Positions 10,428-20,518 of a stretch of DNA of 64,000 nt are shown here, piece by piece (the first letter of the stretch is position 1; each line of letters opens with the position of its first letter). The notes beneath the pieces are model-generated. The model was given only the letters and a program-made list of their open reading frames with translations. It ran no database searches and had not been told where the DNA came from. Position numbers and translations under genes: made by a program. The DNA is from Phymatolithon calcareum (lineage: Eukaryota > Rhodophyta > Florideophyceae > Hapalidiales). The stretch covers positions 2,108,001 to 2,172,000 of the forward strand of contig OZ345371.1 in assembly GCA_977006965.1 (NCBI GenBank), read 5' to 3'.

Positions 10428-12330
10428 TTTCCCTCAATTGAGGGAAGAGATTCATTTAATTTTTTGTTCATGAAAGTTACTCGCTATCAAGCGCATCAAC
10501 AGTGCCAAGCTCATAGATGTCTTCAGCATGCTTAGTGAAGCAATTCCTAACAGTAGAAATGTCGCAAGTGTATATTGTGGCACTATCAAGCGTATTACAT
10601 TGTGAGAACACAATGGTCGAGGTCTTGCATTTTCAAACTCTGCAGTTGTTTTGCACAACAATAGTAGTCATAATGACCTCTACAATCATCGTTTTACTTT
10701 TCTTAGGGGTAACGTGACGTCCAACACTGCTCTCGAATGCAAATGTACGCTCTGGCGCGACTGAACGTCGACAAGTAATACGCTTGTCAAATGCTATCGA
10801 AGACTTGCTCTCCTGGCACTTCACAAAACCTTCACTGCGTCATGTGCTGCTGACACTCTGCACGGTCACCAGAGAAAAACAGCTAGCTAACAACATAGAA
10901 AATCTCCAGAAGAGTTAGATGGCCCCTATGAACTATAGGCGCACTTGTTGAATCTCTGCAGAGTCAGCACTCTCTAAGTATGAATCCACACATGCAATGC
11001 GCCTTATGCCGGCATACGCAGCCATAAGACAGCACAGAACTGCCATTCCGTGGGCCATCTCGCCTTCAAAATCTCTTTGACACAGTGTGCTTTCTGTGGT
11101 CATTCGTGGGATCGACATAATCTTGACCGAGGTGACCAGCGGTACTGCGCAGAGTACATGTCGCCTTATTCACTTGATTACACTCTGAATGAAATCAACC
11201 GGAGGTAGTCGGCCACCGGCATCCCTGTTTCGGAAGAAGAAGGGCCAGGGAGATACTTCTTCGGCCTGGTAGACTTCCAGAAAGCGCTCTCAGCGCCGAA
11301 CTCAACTCTTGTCATGAGGACGAGTATTTCGAAAAACTTAATAGGCTCTGTCACTGTAGTCTTTTTTCGTCCCTTTTTTCTCAGCTTAGAGGACGTCCAA
11401 GCAGCAAGTTTTCGCAGGTAACTTGGGGAAACATCGTCACCACGCAATCGTACTTCGAATGAAGTCCAATATCACAAATCTCGAATAAGAAGTCTCTGTT
11501 TAGAGTGCGAAGTTTCCACAACTGAGAGTAAAATCGTCTCTAAAACGGATATAGAACTTCTCATTGTACCTTGGGACCCAATGAGCGCGCGTATTCGGCT
11601 CGCGGTCGGGCGTGATGACATCAAGTTCTCGGTGCGAAGTTTGGTCTCAAGGGCCTTGTGAGACTTAGGCGAGAGTGCTCGGAAGAGGGCGTTTAGAACT
11701 TCTGAAGATTGTATCGAAGCTTTTATGCATATGATCGCGACTGTAGATGATAAACAGGCATTTCGCGATGAAGACTGGCAAGAATGAACACTGCAAGCAG
11801 GCCTGGGCGGTACCGCGCTTTGCCGGTTTTGGCTCGGTTCAAGTTTTTCAGCGTCTGTAATGTCATCTTCAGCGTTCTCTGCCTTGACGTTGACAATGTG
11901 GACTGTCTTAATCTTAAACTTCTTCAATGGATGACGAATCAGAACCCATTTCATGCGATGTAACATGCTCGCGCGACCATTGATTTTTCCCCGACTACAT
12001 CCTGAACCATACTACTCACCTTTTTTGACTTCGAAATGGATCCGTATAGTCTGGAGCACTCTGCAAGACCGCTTACAGATGCTTCCTTGGGGTGTACTGA
12101 TGTACCGACCGCGCGCGGAAGTGTTTTTCTCCTGGAATGGCACGTCTGGTACTTCTGCGTGACCAACATATTTTCGTTTCTAGCGCCGAACGAAGCGAAT
12201 TTAAGGTAGTAGTGTGGATACTCTTCGGACAGAAGATGAGCCAGGCTTTACGAATATGGCGTGAGCGATCTGTTTCGAATTTGCTTTATGGATTTTTTCG
12301 AGCTTTCAAATCGCCCCTCAATTGAGGGGG
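10428..12330 (-). mobile_element. Possible piggyBac-like element remnant bracketed by short palindromes
   Basis: The palindrome CCCTCAATTGAGGG occurs at about 10430-10444 and again at about 12309-12324, bracketing 1.9 kb that contains a transposase-like reading frame. No TTAA target duplication is visible at these points, so the boundaries are tentative. Confidence 0.35.
10933..11966 (-). pseudogene. piggyBac-like DDE transposase remnant
   Basis: The frame at 11447-11178 reads EPIKFFEILVLMTRVEFGAE followed by KYLPGPSSSETGMPVADYLR. This resembles the start of the piggyBac-family (DDE_Tnp_1_7) domain, where a Thr-Arg-x-Glu/Arg-Phe-Gly segment precedes a K-Y-x-P block and a T-G-M block. The part upstream (11966-11472) and the part downstream (11118-10933) are in other frames and only weakly legible. 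Catalytic aspartates cannot be assigned. It is a broken gene if the family call is right; the alternative is an unrelated ORF with a chance resemblance. Confidence 0.4.
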
Positions 12331-12447
12331 TTCGTAACATAGACACTAGTGCCCGGTTCTTCCGTCTGCAGTCTCGCAGAGGCCCATGTTCTCGATTCCT
12401 TCTATGAAGGCTTGGAATTGATCTTCTTTTGATTTCCGCATCTTTTT

Positions 12448-12505
12448 CATTTCCGATATTCAAAAAGAGATACTGGAAATGGCAGTTGATACATTTTTTA
12501 AATGA
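12448..12505 (+). mobile_element. Short LINE-derived fragment
   Basis: Encodes SDIQKEILEMAVDT, which matches the minus-strand insertion at 38787-39109 (SDTQKEMLEMAVDT). It is too short to define further. Confidence 0.4.
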
Positions 12506-12620
12506 AGATTATTTGAAAGACTCACAGTCTTACGAATATACAGCCAAGGCTTCCTCAGTTGCTAGCTTCCAGTGTGTAGACCGTTGAAACCTACCGCATG
12601 CTCTCGGCGGCGGGGAAGGT

Positions 12621-14400
12621 TTGGAACCTAGATCGTCCTGCCTTCTATGTGGTGTTCTTGTGGGTTCCCTGCTGGTGTTCCCGCTATTAGACGCGGTCGA
12701 AATATTGCACGCGAACAAAGAAGCGGGGCTCGAAATAATGCTAGCATTATGGGAAACATGCGGGAGACTCAAATGTCTTCCTCGGGCATGGCGCCAAGCA
12801 ACTCTGATTCACTTATACAAGAAAGGCCCAGCTCATGTCGCTGCAAACTACAGGCCCATATCTCTTTTAAGCCAAACCAAGAAAATCTTTGAATCAGCTC
12901 TAGATGCATACATACGCGAGAACTACCGCTTCAACAAGGTTCAGATAGGTTTTCGGAAAAACAGAAACACATATCTCGCTATACTCCGGGCAAAAAGGAC
13001 AATGCAAAAGGGTCATCCGTTCATGGCAGTTCTAGACCTATCCGCGGCATACGATAGTGTGCCAAGGGATATCCTCATGAAGAGGTTGACGGAGAAACTT
13101 CCTGAAGAGATAAAAAGGATGCTTGCGTTCCTGTTAAAACCCTCGTGGATCACATCAGCTGGAGACGAATCAGAAACGTGGTATATCATCGACCGAGGAG
13201 GGCCTCAAGGTGCCCTGCTTAGTCCATGCATATGCAATTGTAGCGCCCGCTGTTATGTCGCTGTCCCAAGGCGGTCTCTTTTTCCTCTCGCGACTGTACG
13301 CCGCACAACTGTGATCTCGATAGTCATGCTGCTCGTAGTAGGTGATCTGTTGGGCCATACTTGCACGTGTCTCTCGTGTGTCTATGCGCTGCATCGCTGT
13401 CTTTTGCGTAGGTTGTAGTATATAAGCTAGTTAGTTCCTTCCTCTGAGTAAAGGAAGGTGGGAGAGTTCTGGATTTCGGCTCGATTGCTTGGATCAAGCA
13501 CGCGCAATGTTCGCCTGACAGTCCCTTCGACCACGCGGAGTCGGAGCTCTTCCCAACCTTCTTGGACGCAACTGTTTCGGCGCGCAAGCCGGTGCGTCGA
13601 CAACCGCGTTCAAGTTTCCCTTTCCCTTTTTCGTGCGTCCGTGCGAAGGTCGACGGCCAAGCCATGGTCGCCGCCTAAAGACGGCGTCGTTTTCTCCTTC
13701 CTTTCTCTTTTTCCTTTCGTCATGTCGTAAGCGGCGCAGTGGACGTCCGTTCGACTAGTCTCCACACTTATTCTTCTCCGCTTCCTCGAAGGCCCGCGCT
13801 CGTGTTCGTCCGCACGATCGCTGGAGTTACCGTATGGCAATCTTGCCCGTTTTGTGTTGCAAGTTGCGCTTATCATCTGGACCTAAGTGCTCCTCACGTC
13901 GAGCTTCCGAGGCCCTGTTCGGCGTAGCCTCGCCCTCGTATCTCATCCATGCGACCGCTTGCGTTCCCGCAAAGCTGTGGAGTGTCCTCCGTGACCTGCA
14001 TTACCGACTTCGCCCTGGTTCAAGTCGCGTCTATCTCTATTCACCCTCATCTACCTCGTCAAGCTTCTGAAGCCCTGTTCGGCGTAGCCTTGCGCTCGTG
14101 TTCTACGTTCACGACCGCTTGCGTTCCCGCAAAGCCATGGAGTACTACGATGGTGGACGCCTATTTTGTCCGCTGGTCTGGAGGTTTTGTTTGCTTGTCT
14201 TTCTTTCCTTCTCTTTTGTCTTGTCTCTCCCGCTCTTTTCGTCTCTCTCCTCTCTTGGGCTTTTCTCTCCCATGTGGCGTCGGGTTCTTTGGAGCCTGGC
14301 GCTACAGCAATATATTCATGGACACATCGTCGACGATGAGTACAGAAATTGATTTTGAGTGCAAGAGACTCACAGGAGCATTTGCTGGGAGAGATTGACT
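12621..14400 (+). pseudogene. LINE reverse transcriptase (L-A3) split by a solo LTR
   Basis: Encodes the RT finger and palm blocks: ANYRPISLLSQTKK, FNKVQIGFRKN, LDLSAAYDSVPRDIL and DRGGPQGALLSP. At 13238 the frame is broken by a 1068 bp insertion. When the insert and one TSD are removed, the frame rejoins as SPCICN-IFMDT, where SPCLYNIFMDTF is usual in relatives. After IFMDT the frame jumps to EIDFECKRLTGAFAGRD, which matches the C-terminal part of L-A4, so the FADD and thumb region was lost by internal deletion before or after insertion. The copy cannot be active. Confidence 0.85.
13239..14306. mobile_element. Solo LTR, 1068 bp
   Basis: Starts TGTAGCGCC and ends GGCGCTACA (TG...CA termini, 9 bp perfect inverted ends), with a 5 bp target duplication GCAAT at 13234-13238 and 14307-14311. 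There is no internal coding domain. A direct duplication of about 160 bp period lies inside: GCCCTGTTCGGCGTAGCC at about 13912 and about 14073, each followed by CGACCGCTTGCGTTCCCGCA. The termini resemble those of Ty3/Gypsy LTRs, but the parent family is not in this window. Confidence 0.8.
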
Positions 14401-14809
14401 AATCAAGAACGTTTTGAGTTGTCGGAATACGGACGAAGATGTCGTCGACGTGCGGATCTGCTTACAAACGAGCGCTAACGCGTGATCCGAAAGATGAGCT
14501 TGACCATGTACAAGAGACGACAGGCTCGGTTTCGAACGAAGAATGCAGCTTAGAATAGGGACACTAGCTTAGGATAGGGACTTGGAGACGGACGGGACCT
14601 ACAAATGCAAAACGGTGAACGTCTTGCAGAATTCCAGTCAGTCGTCGGACTGCGAACTGGTTCTCCCTGGCTCGAGACGCCAGGTACGGAAACTCGCCTT
14701 CTTCTGTAGGCGAACGTTGGTTCTTCACCGATGCGGTGGCTGGGTTGAATGAACAAGGAGTTTATCTTGACGAAACAGAATGAAATGATGTAGTAATGAT
14801 GATACTCCT
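14401..14809. other. Unassigned stretch between L-A3 and L-B2
   Basis: No gene is recognised. Confidence 0.3.
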
Positions 14810-14822
14810 CCAACTCGGCGCT

Positions 14823-15230
14823 CGGACCCGGGACGTCTGTAAACTCGCCCATCGCGCTCCGGCGCACGCAAGACTGGGGACGTCAGTAACCCCCCCCGCG
14901 CGGATCGGCGGGCAGGCCGAGCGAGAGTAAGTCCTGAAGATCGGCGCGGCACGCGGACCCGGGACGTCGGTAAACTTGCTTCGGCGCGGGAAACGACCTC
15001 GACACGATACGATGCTCTGCGTGGCCATTGAAGTGAAATGATTTTCCCCCTCGAGATCTCTCCGTTGAGATCAGAGGTAGGTTTTCTAATTTTGCTGACT
15101 ATAGCCGTTTTTGTGCGAAATGGAGCCTCTGGGCTCTGAGTTGAGTCCTCGTGGCTCATCAGAAGTGTTGCCCCAAGCGTCTGCAGATGCGTTGGTAACA
15201 CTATAATAAAAATCTCCACTTCTTCTTCTT
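14823..15230 (+). mobile_element. L-B2: 5'-truncated LINE 3' end or SINE-like copy, 408 bp
   Basis: Flanked by a perfect 13 bp TSD CCAACTCGGCGCT (14810-14822 and 15231-15243). The 5' part holds repeated GGACCCGGGACGTC-type units. The 3' part holds the conserved hairpin region (about 15043-15085), then GCGTCTGCAGATGCGTTGGT, an A-rich stretch and a (TTC)n tail. L-B4 at 26.94-27.28 kb is a near-identical copy from about 14920 onward. Confidence 0.85.
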
Positions 15231-16785
15231 CCAACTCGGCGCTGCCAAACTCCGAAAGTATAGGCTTGCTAAACGATCTATCATACTCTATGCTACTCAG
15301 TCTGCAAAGAATAAGCCAAGGCTCAATTGGTGTGACCAAGCCAGTCTCGAATTGAAGCACCTGGAGATCCACGTGTACTCATCGAACCGAAAACAAGCAG
15401 CGCAAATTGTGCGACATGAGTAGCCAGAGGAATTTAGATTATGGAATATCGGAAGAGCTGCCCCGTTACTCCAAGGTGAGGCTTTGGGAGGTCTCAAAAT
15501 AAAATCATCAAATATCCCCGCTATTAGGCTTTGTGTCCTGAGGGACATATACTTAACTTCTCGTATCTTGATTTCAGAGTAGTGCTCCTTCGTTTTCCAT
15601 GCACTGGATGATGGTCTTGCTGAATAGCAAAAGCTTGTAAAGTGCTTTCTTGTCGTCGACACCTGCGGAAATCTTCCGCAGATGTACTGAAGCGCTAATT
15701 GCCTGTGCTTCACCTCAGAGAGTTTGAGGATTGCTGGTATCTCGCTCGTCTTTTCATACGGGATTCTCCTCTTCCTCTGCAATTCGAGACGATCTCCTCC
15801 CATTGTAAGGAATTTTGATCGAAGCATTTCGGCAGACTTCTTTGCTTCAGTGTGTTTCGTTGCTTCCAAAAACGGTTCCTCGTTTTCCATAGCGGCAATA
15901 TCGTTCCTGGTAGACTGGAGCTCTTGGCTGTTTCTGCTCTCAGGAGGTTTTTGTAGGTACATCTATTCTTTGTCCTTTGTTCTCCTCAGCATCCGGAAGG
16001 CAAGGATTTCAAGTCTTTTGTTCGGGTTTTGGATATAGCACGGCTGTTGGAGTCTCTCTGACCTTCTTCTGGAGAGGACCAAACATTTGGCTGAAGAACG
16101 ATAACTCAACTTCCTCGGTAGCCTTCACAATGTCTTTTGTCCATGGAGTTCATTGCGTATTCCCAACGTGGCCGGATTAGTGCCTTGTGCATCTTGATGC
16201 ACTTTTGGATCGTCAACCCTTTTTTGAACATTCCACGTGTACGAAAGTCATACACAGCGGACCTTGCCTACTTCAGGCGTTGTATCATTTTCGTGTCTGA
16301 TATCCCTTCGGGTCCAAGGGAGACTCCTAGGTAGGTGACCTCCGGGATGTGTGTCAGGACCATGTTCGCCAGTTTGAATGTTTAGCTTGCTGTTTCTTCT
16401 GATTCTAGGATCTCGCTTTTCCCTTTTTCGTATACCAAGCTCCTAACCATGTTTCAGGCTCTGGACAAGTAAGGACTGGGCGCAACTTGAAATCACAGCA
16501 TGACACAGGCCAGGGGAGAAATTTTCCCCCTCGAGGTCCCGAAGGAGACCAGAGGTAGGTTTTTGTAGTCCACTGAATCGTGTTACACCAAGAAGAAAAG
16601 AAACTTCCCCATAGATAGAATCCAGCCAAAATCTCTCGGCACTAGGAAAGTTGCCCAAGCCAAAGTATTCGAAAAAATAATTGTTTTTGTAATTATTTAA
16701 ATTATTGTTCCAATAATTTATTACTGAGTCGCGCATATTTATTATACTGTATTTATTGAGATCTTCGTGGTTGCGACAATTATTG

Positions 16786-18000
16786 TTTTTGTGGACGCGA
16801 GAAAACACGAGCTGCTTTCATGTAACTGACGTGAACTTGGACCGATAAATATTTAATAGTTCATCTGAAGTTGAGCATTTTCAGCGCTCATATCACTTTC
16901 ATTCAAACTGAGTTCTATTGGCCAGATGATCTTCTAAACCCGGTCAACCTTCAACTTATAAAACCTGATGCGGGAAAAATAAGTTGGAAGCTTAAATTCG
17001 ATTGTTTATTTTAATGTGATGAGGATTTTATAAGTTGTAAATCACTACATTATTCCTCGGAGAGGAGAACAATATAACTTCGATTTTCTAAAGAATTTGA
17101 GAAGGGAAGAGGAAAATATAAGTTTTTTCTCACTTAATTTTTGTGCAGAGGTAAGAATAAAATAAGCTAGTTTTTTCTAATATTTTGAAGACTTGAACCG
17201 AAAATGAGAACAGCGTAGGCGTGGACCGCTTCATCATCGTTTCGGTTCGTAGTGGTCCAGTGAATCATCCTACAGTAGGCAGCATTTAAACACCGGGGAT
17301 GTAAGATAGAAATAAGAAGGACGAAATGCAGGGACAAGCGATATGGATCATGCACCGCAAGGCATCCACGACTCCGAGGATGACTCGAAAGATGTTCCAA
17401 AACGCCGGCGTTCGCGGCATAGGGCCACATGATCGCCCAGTACCACATAGTCTCAGAAAGACGCTAATCCGGAAGCTACTGCAAAATGGGCACTCAGAGA
17501 CCTTCAAACGAATGCGTACCGGTCACAAGAGCCCTGGAAGTCTCGTATCGTACGTGAAAATTCAAGGCGAGGAAGGGCGACTGCAGCAGCGAAGCATACT
17601 GAAACGACGCCCAGGCCCTGAACTTGCCTCGCCTGCACCAAGAAGCGAAAAAAAGGTTTGCACCGATCCGACGACGTCCGCTCCTCAACTTGGCCCAGAG
17701 TCAACAAATCCCGATCTCAAGGATCAAAGTTCAGTATTCAAAAACGTTTCCGCAAATGGCAATGTAACAATTAATTACTATGTCAACCGTTAGAGGTAGG
17801 CTCATCTAACTGCAAAAATTCGGAGTGAACTAAGAGTTACTCTTCAGAGATGCAACTAATAAAACTTTGGGAAGTCTTCTGCAAAATACAACCTAAGGAT
17901 CATCAATAGAAGTAGTCATTTTTTGTTCTTCGTGTATGGGCCTGCTATTGGCGACAAACTTGTACTTCGCTAACGGCGTGTTTTCTCGCGTCCACAAAAA
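16786..18000 (+). mobile_element. Tyrosine-recombinase element, copy 2, with 24 bp terminal inverted repeats
   Basis: A 24 bp repeat starting TTTTTGTGGACGCGAGAAAA (16786-16809) recurs in perfect inverted form at 17977-18000. The intervening 1.2 kb is AT-rich except for the C-terminal half of a tyrosine recombinase at 17326-17793. The repeat sequence differs from that of copy 1 at 59.6-62.3 kb. No TSD is seen. It sits inside hAT1. Confidence 0.55.
17326..17793 (+). pseudogene. Tyrosine recombinase, C-terminal fragment
   Basis: The 155-codon frame covers only the catalytic C-terminal half. Visible are H41-x-x-R44 (PHSLR), the TGH block with H67, and the candidate nucleophile Y76 in SYVKIQ. GEEGRLQQRSIL follows and matches GDEGQQQQRDIF of the full-length protein at 59944-61665. 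The first catalytic arginine and the core-binding half are missing. It is a truncated relative, not a nearly identical copy. Confidence 0.75.
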
Positions 18001-18010
18001 TAAGTCGTAT

Positions 18011-18076
18011 GTGTGCCGTAAGCCGGGATAACAAATGTGTAAAACGTACATTTGTTATCCCGGCTTACGGTACACA
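18011..18076. repeat. Inverted repeat, about 27 bp arms
   Basis: GTGCCGTAAGCCGGGATAAC and its inverted copy GTTATCCCGGCTTACGGTAC are separated by about 17 bp that includes further pairing (ACAAATGT...ACATTTGT). It lies 10 bp outside the right terminus of the copy-2 recombinase element. Confidence 0.8.
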
Positions 18077-18369
18077 TCTCCTTATTGTATTTATTTGGAA
18101 GCATTATTCACCAGAGAACGCCCGACTAAGCCTATCATACGTCACTGAGGGAGCATGGCAGCATTTTGGCCAGAGAACTATCATATGTGGTTTATTTAGG
18201 CCCAAATGATGGTGTGCTTCCCCGATGGTATTCTTGAAGAGTAATGCTGGTCATCGATAGCGCATGACGTGTCGGTTGCGGACTCCTTAATTAGTATTTT
18301 GAATATTATGGCAATCGACAGAGTACAACGGGAACTGTGAACCAGGCGAGCACCGTTGGTAGCAGCAAG

Positions 18370-20088
18370 CCAAGATGCCGCGAGTTTTCGGTAAGAATGT
18401 TCGCGAAGAGTTTTTCATTTAGTCGGATCCCAACTCCGCTGCGTGGACTTGCAAGTGTGGAACGCGACGGAAAGATTCTGGACGGGGCTACACGAATTTT
18501 GTGAGTCACGTTCAATCCCAGCATCTAATCAAACTGAACGCTTTATGCGCTGAGAAACAGTCAACCACAAATACCTCGCAAGTTTCGAGGGCTGTCCCTG
18601 TGGGATTGTTAATCGCACGAGTTGGCACACTCGTTGCGGTCGGGTTGTTCCCTGGCAAAAGGCCGAAGGAGGCGCACAATGACTGTAATGCTACTTGTAA
18701 GTGCTTGCTGTAAATGCAGCTGTAATGACAAGTTGAAGGGAGCTATATGTATAGGAGTATGATAGTGGCGTTGGACGCCACAGTTCCTCTGTTTTATCCT
18801 CGCAAAACGATGCACGCCCACGGATGGCTAGAGTTTATCGTCAAAGGTCTGCTGCCGTTTACTGCCGCCGAGAACCCTAATTAAACTGCTGCTTGTCGAT
18901 TTGATTCCATGAGCTACAAGAACGTCATGAAGTTCTTCGATACCCTCACGAAAAGCGTTGAATCGAAACTCTCACGTGCTCTTCCGTCCAACTTTGCACT
19001 CGTTTTTGACGGTTGGACCGCTAATGACACTCACTATGTCCCATTATTCGGTACCTTTCCCGCTAATACGACACACGGTTACGAGAAGTGTTTGTTGGTG
19101 GTTTCTCCTTTCGAAGACGAAGAAGGACAGAGAGCCGCTAATCACCTCGAATTTCTCAAGTTCATGTTCGGAAAAATCGCTATCGAATGTTGTTGCACTC
19201 ATCGGCGACAACTGCTCGACGAATAAGTTGCTGGCGGACTTTATGTGTCGTAAATTTTGTTGGCTGTGCGAGCCACCGTTTTAATTTGGCCATGAACGAC
19301 ATGATACGCCTACACCAAGCCATTATTGAGAACGTCAGGGAAATCATGCATAAGCTTTCGTACCCTTTTCCGGCGGCAAAAATCTGCAACTTTACGCACT
19401 TACGTGCCTACTGGAGCAATGTGATACGATGGTCATCGATAGCGCAAATGCTCAAGCGCTACATGGCTATCAGAGAGTTTTTACCCCAGCTGAATATTGA
19501 CGAGCTCGATGCTCTAACGTGAATCACGCGCCAAAACCGAAAAGTGGAGTCGCAAGGAGTTCACTTCATTCGATGCAATTACCAAGGCTCTCCAAAATGA
19601 TGACGTATCGATGGAGGACGCACGGGTATTTTTCGATACGGTGATAGAAGAGTTTCCACAACTTTCTGTCCGCTTGGGCTCGACGGCGGCAATCATCTAG
19701 CACCCTGAATTCGAGTCCGAATTGTGAAAATTATGGAGAAAAGCGTTTCTGCGATGTCAGCGGCTGAGCTATTTTGCTACCGAGAAATTGAAAAATGTTA
19801 ACTGTGCCGTAAATTTGACTGTTGATGAAAGTTCACTATTGCTCGCCGAGAGCGCATTGAAGCGTCGCAAAAGCGTTATTTCCTCTGATTCTGAGTACAT
19901 GGACTTGTGATTCATTGTACCAACGTTGAAACTGTGCGAGAGGCTTTTCTCTATCGCTGGTTACGTGTTGGATGACAGAAGAAGAAGCGTTATTCCTGCA
20001 AACTTCGAGAAGCAGATGTTCCTTCATGCTAACTCGGGTGCGTGGGCAATCGAAGACGTCAATGCTATCGTGACAGAAAGTAGCTAGA
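18370..20088 (+). pseudogene. hAT transposase pseudogene (hAT1)
   Basis: It starts with a BED-type zinc finger (WTCKCGTRRKDSG...FVSHVQSQH, about 18430-18520). It continues with a hAT core block (NFALVFDGWTANDTHYVPLF, about 18985-19045) and ends with the dimerisation region (LCERLFSIAGYVLDDRRRSV, about 19930-19990; then NFEKQMFLHANS). At least three frameshifts separate these blocks. The domain order is that of hAT transposases, and the gene is inactive. Confidence 0.8.
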
Positions 20089-20518
20089 GGGATCCAATAA
20101 TTGGGAATAATCAGTTATTTATTCCTCACTGACTTGAATACAATAATTTATTGCTTCTGCAATCTGCAGCTTGATATTTATTCTCGATACTGCGCGAGAA
20201 AAGAATAAAAATAAATAAATAATTCCAATGCTCCTCCCCAAGCGTCAGCAGATGCGTTGGTATCATTTAAATAAAAAGGTACCTTTCTTCTTCTTTTTCG
20301 TATTCCACTTCATACTGTTCTCTTTAGCCCAAGGAGTAGCTATGTCCAGCATACCTTGTAATGCGGCGGGTGATTTCGCTGACAGAAGAACTTCATCTGC
20401 GAATAAGACAGCGGGGACATCAGCCAATGTGCTCGGAACTCGCTCATACGCTCGGCGAATTTATCCATAAAAATGTTATACAGACTCGGGCTGAGGGGGG
20501 ACCTCTGTGGTGCACCCT

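Larger units (their letters stand above)
16661..20235 (+). mobile_element. hAT1: degraded hAT element inside L-B3
   Basis: Flanked by an 8 bp near-duplication, GCCCAAGC (16653-16660) and CCCCAAGC (20236-20243), the usual hAT TSD length. The ends are AT-rich and only weakly inverted (CAAAGTATTCGAA against AGGAGCATTGGAA). Inside are a plus-strand hAT transposase pseudogene and, nested near the left end, a tyrosine-recombinase element (16786-18000). Confidence 0.6.
16437..20292 (+). mobile_element. L-B3: LINE 3' end split by a hAT element
   Basis: The left part (16437-16660) carries the L-B hairpin (GGTCCCGAAGGAGACC at about 16534) and runs to AGGAAAGTTGCCCAAGC. The right part (20236-20292) resumes with CCCCAAGCGTCAGCAGATGC and the (TTC)n tail. 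The outer TSD is CTTTTTCGTATNCCA at 16423-16437 and 20293-20307 with one mismatch. Removing 3.6 kb restores a normal L-B 3' end. Confidence 0.75.

Noticed and set aside
15040-15090. Hammerhead or other self-cleaving ribozyme in the L-B 3' region
   Set aside because: The hairpin is clear, but I could not find the CTGATGA and GAAA core of a hammerhead or another known catalytic core.
14550-15372. Minus-strand ORF of 215 codons over L-B2
   Set aside because: It runs through the L-B2 insertion and its target duplication, so it is a chance frame.
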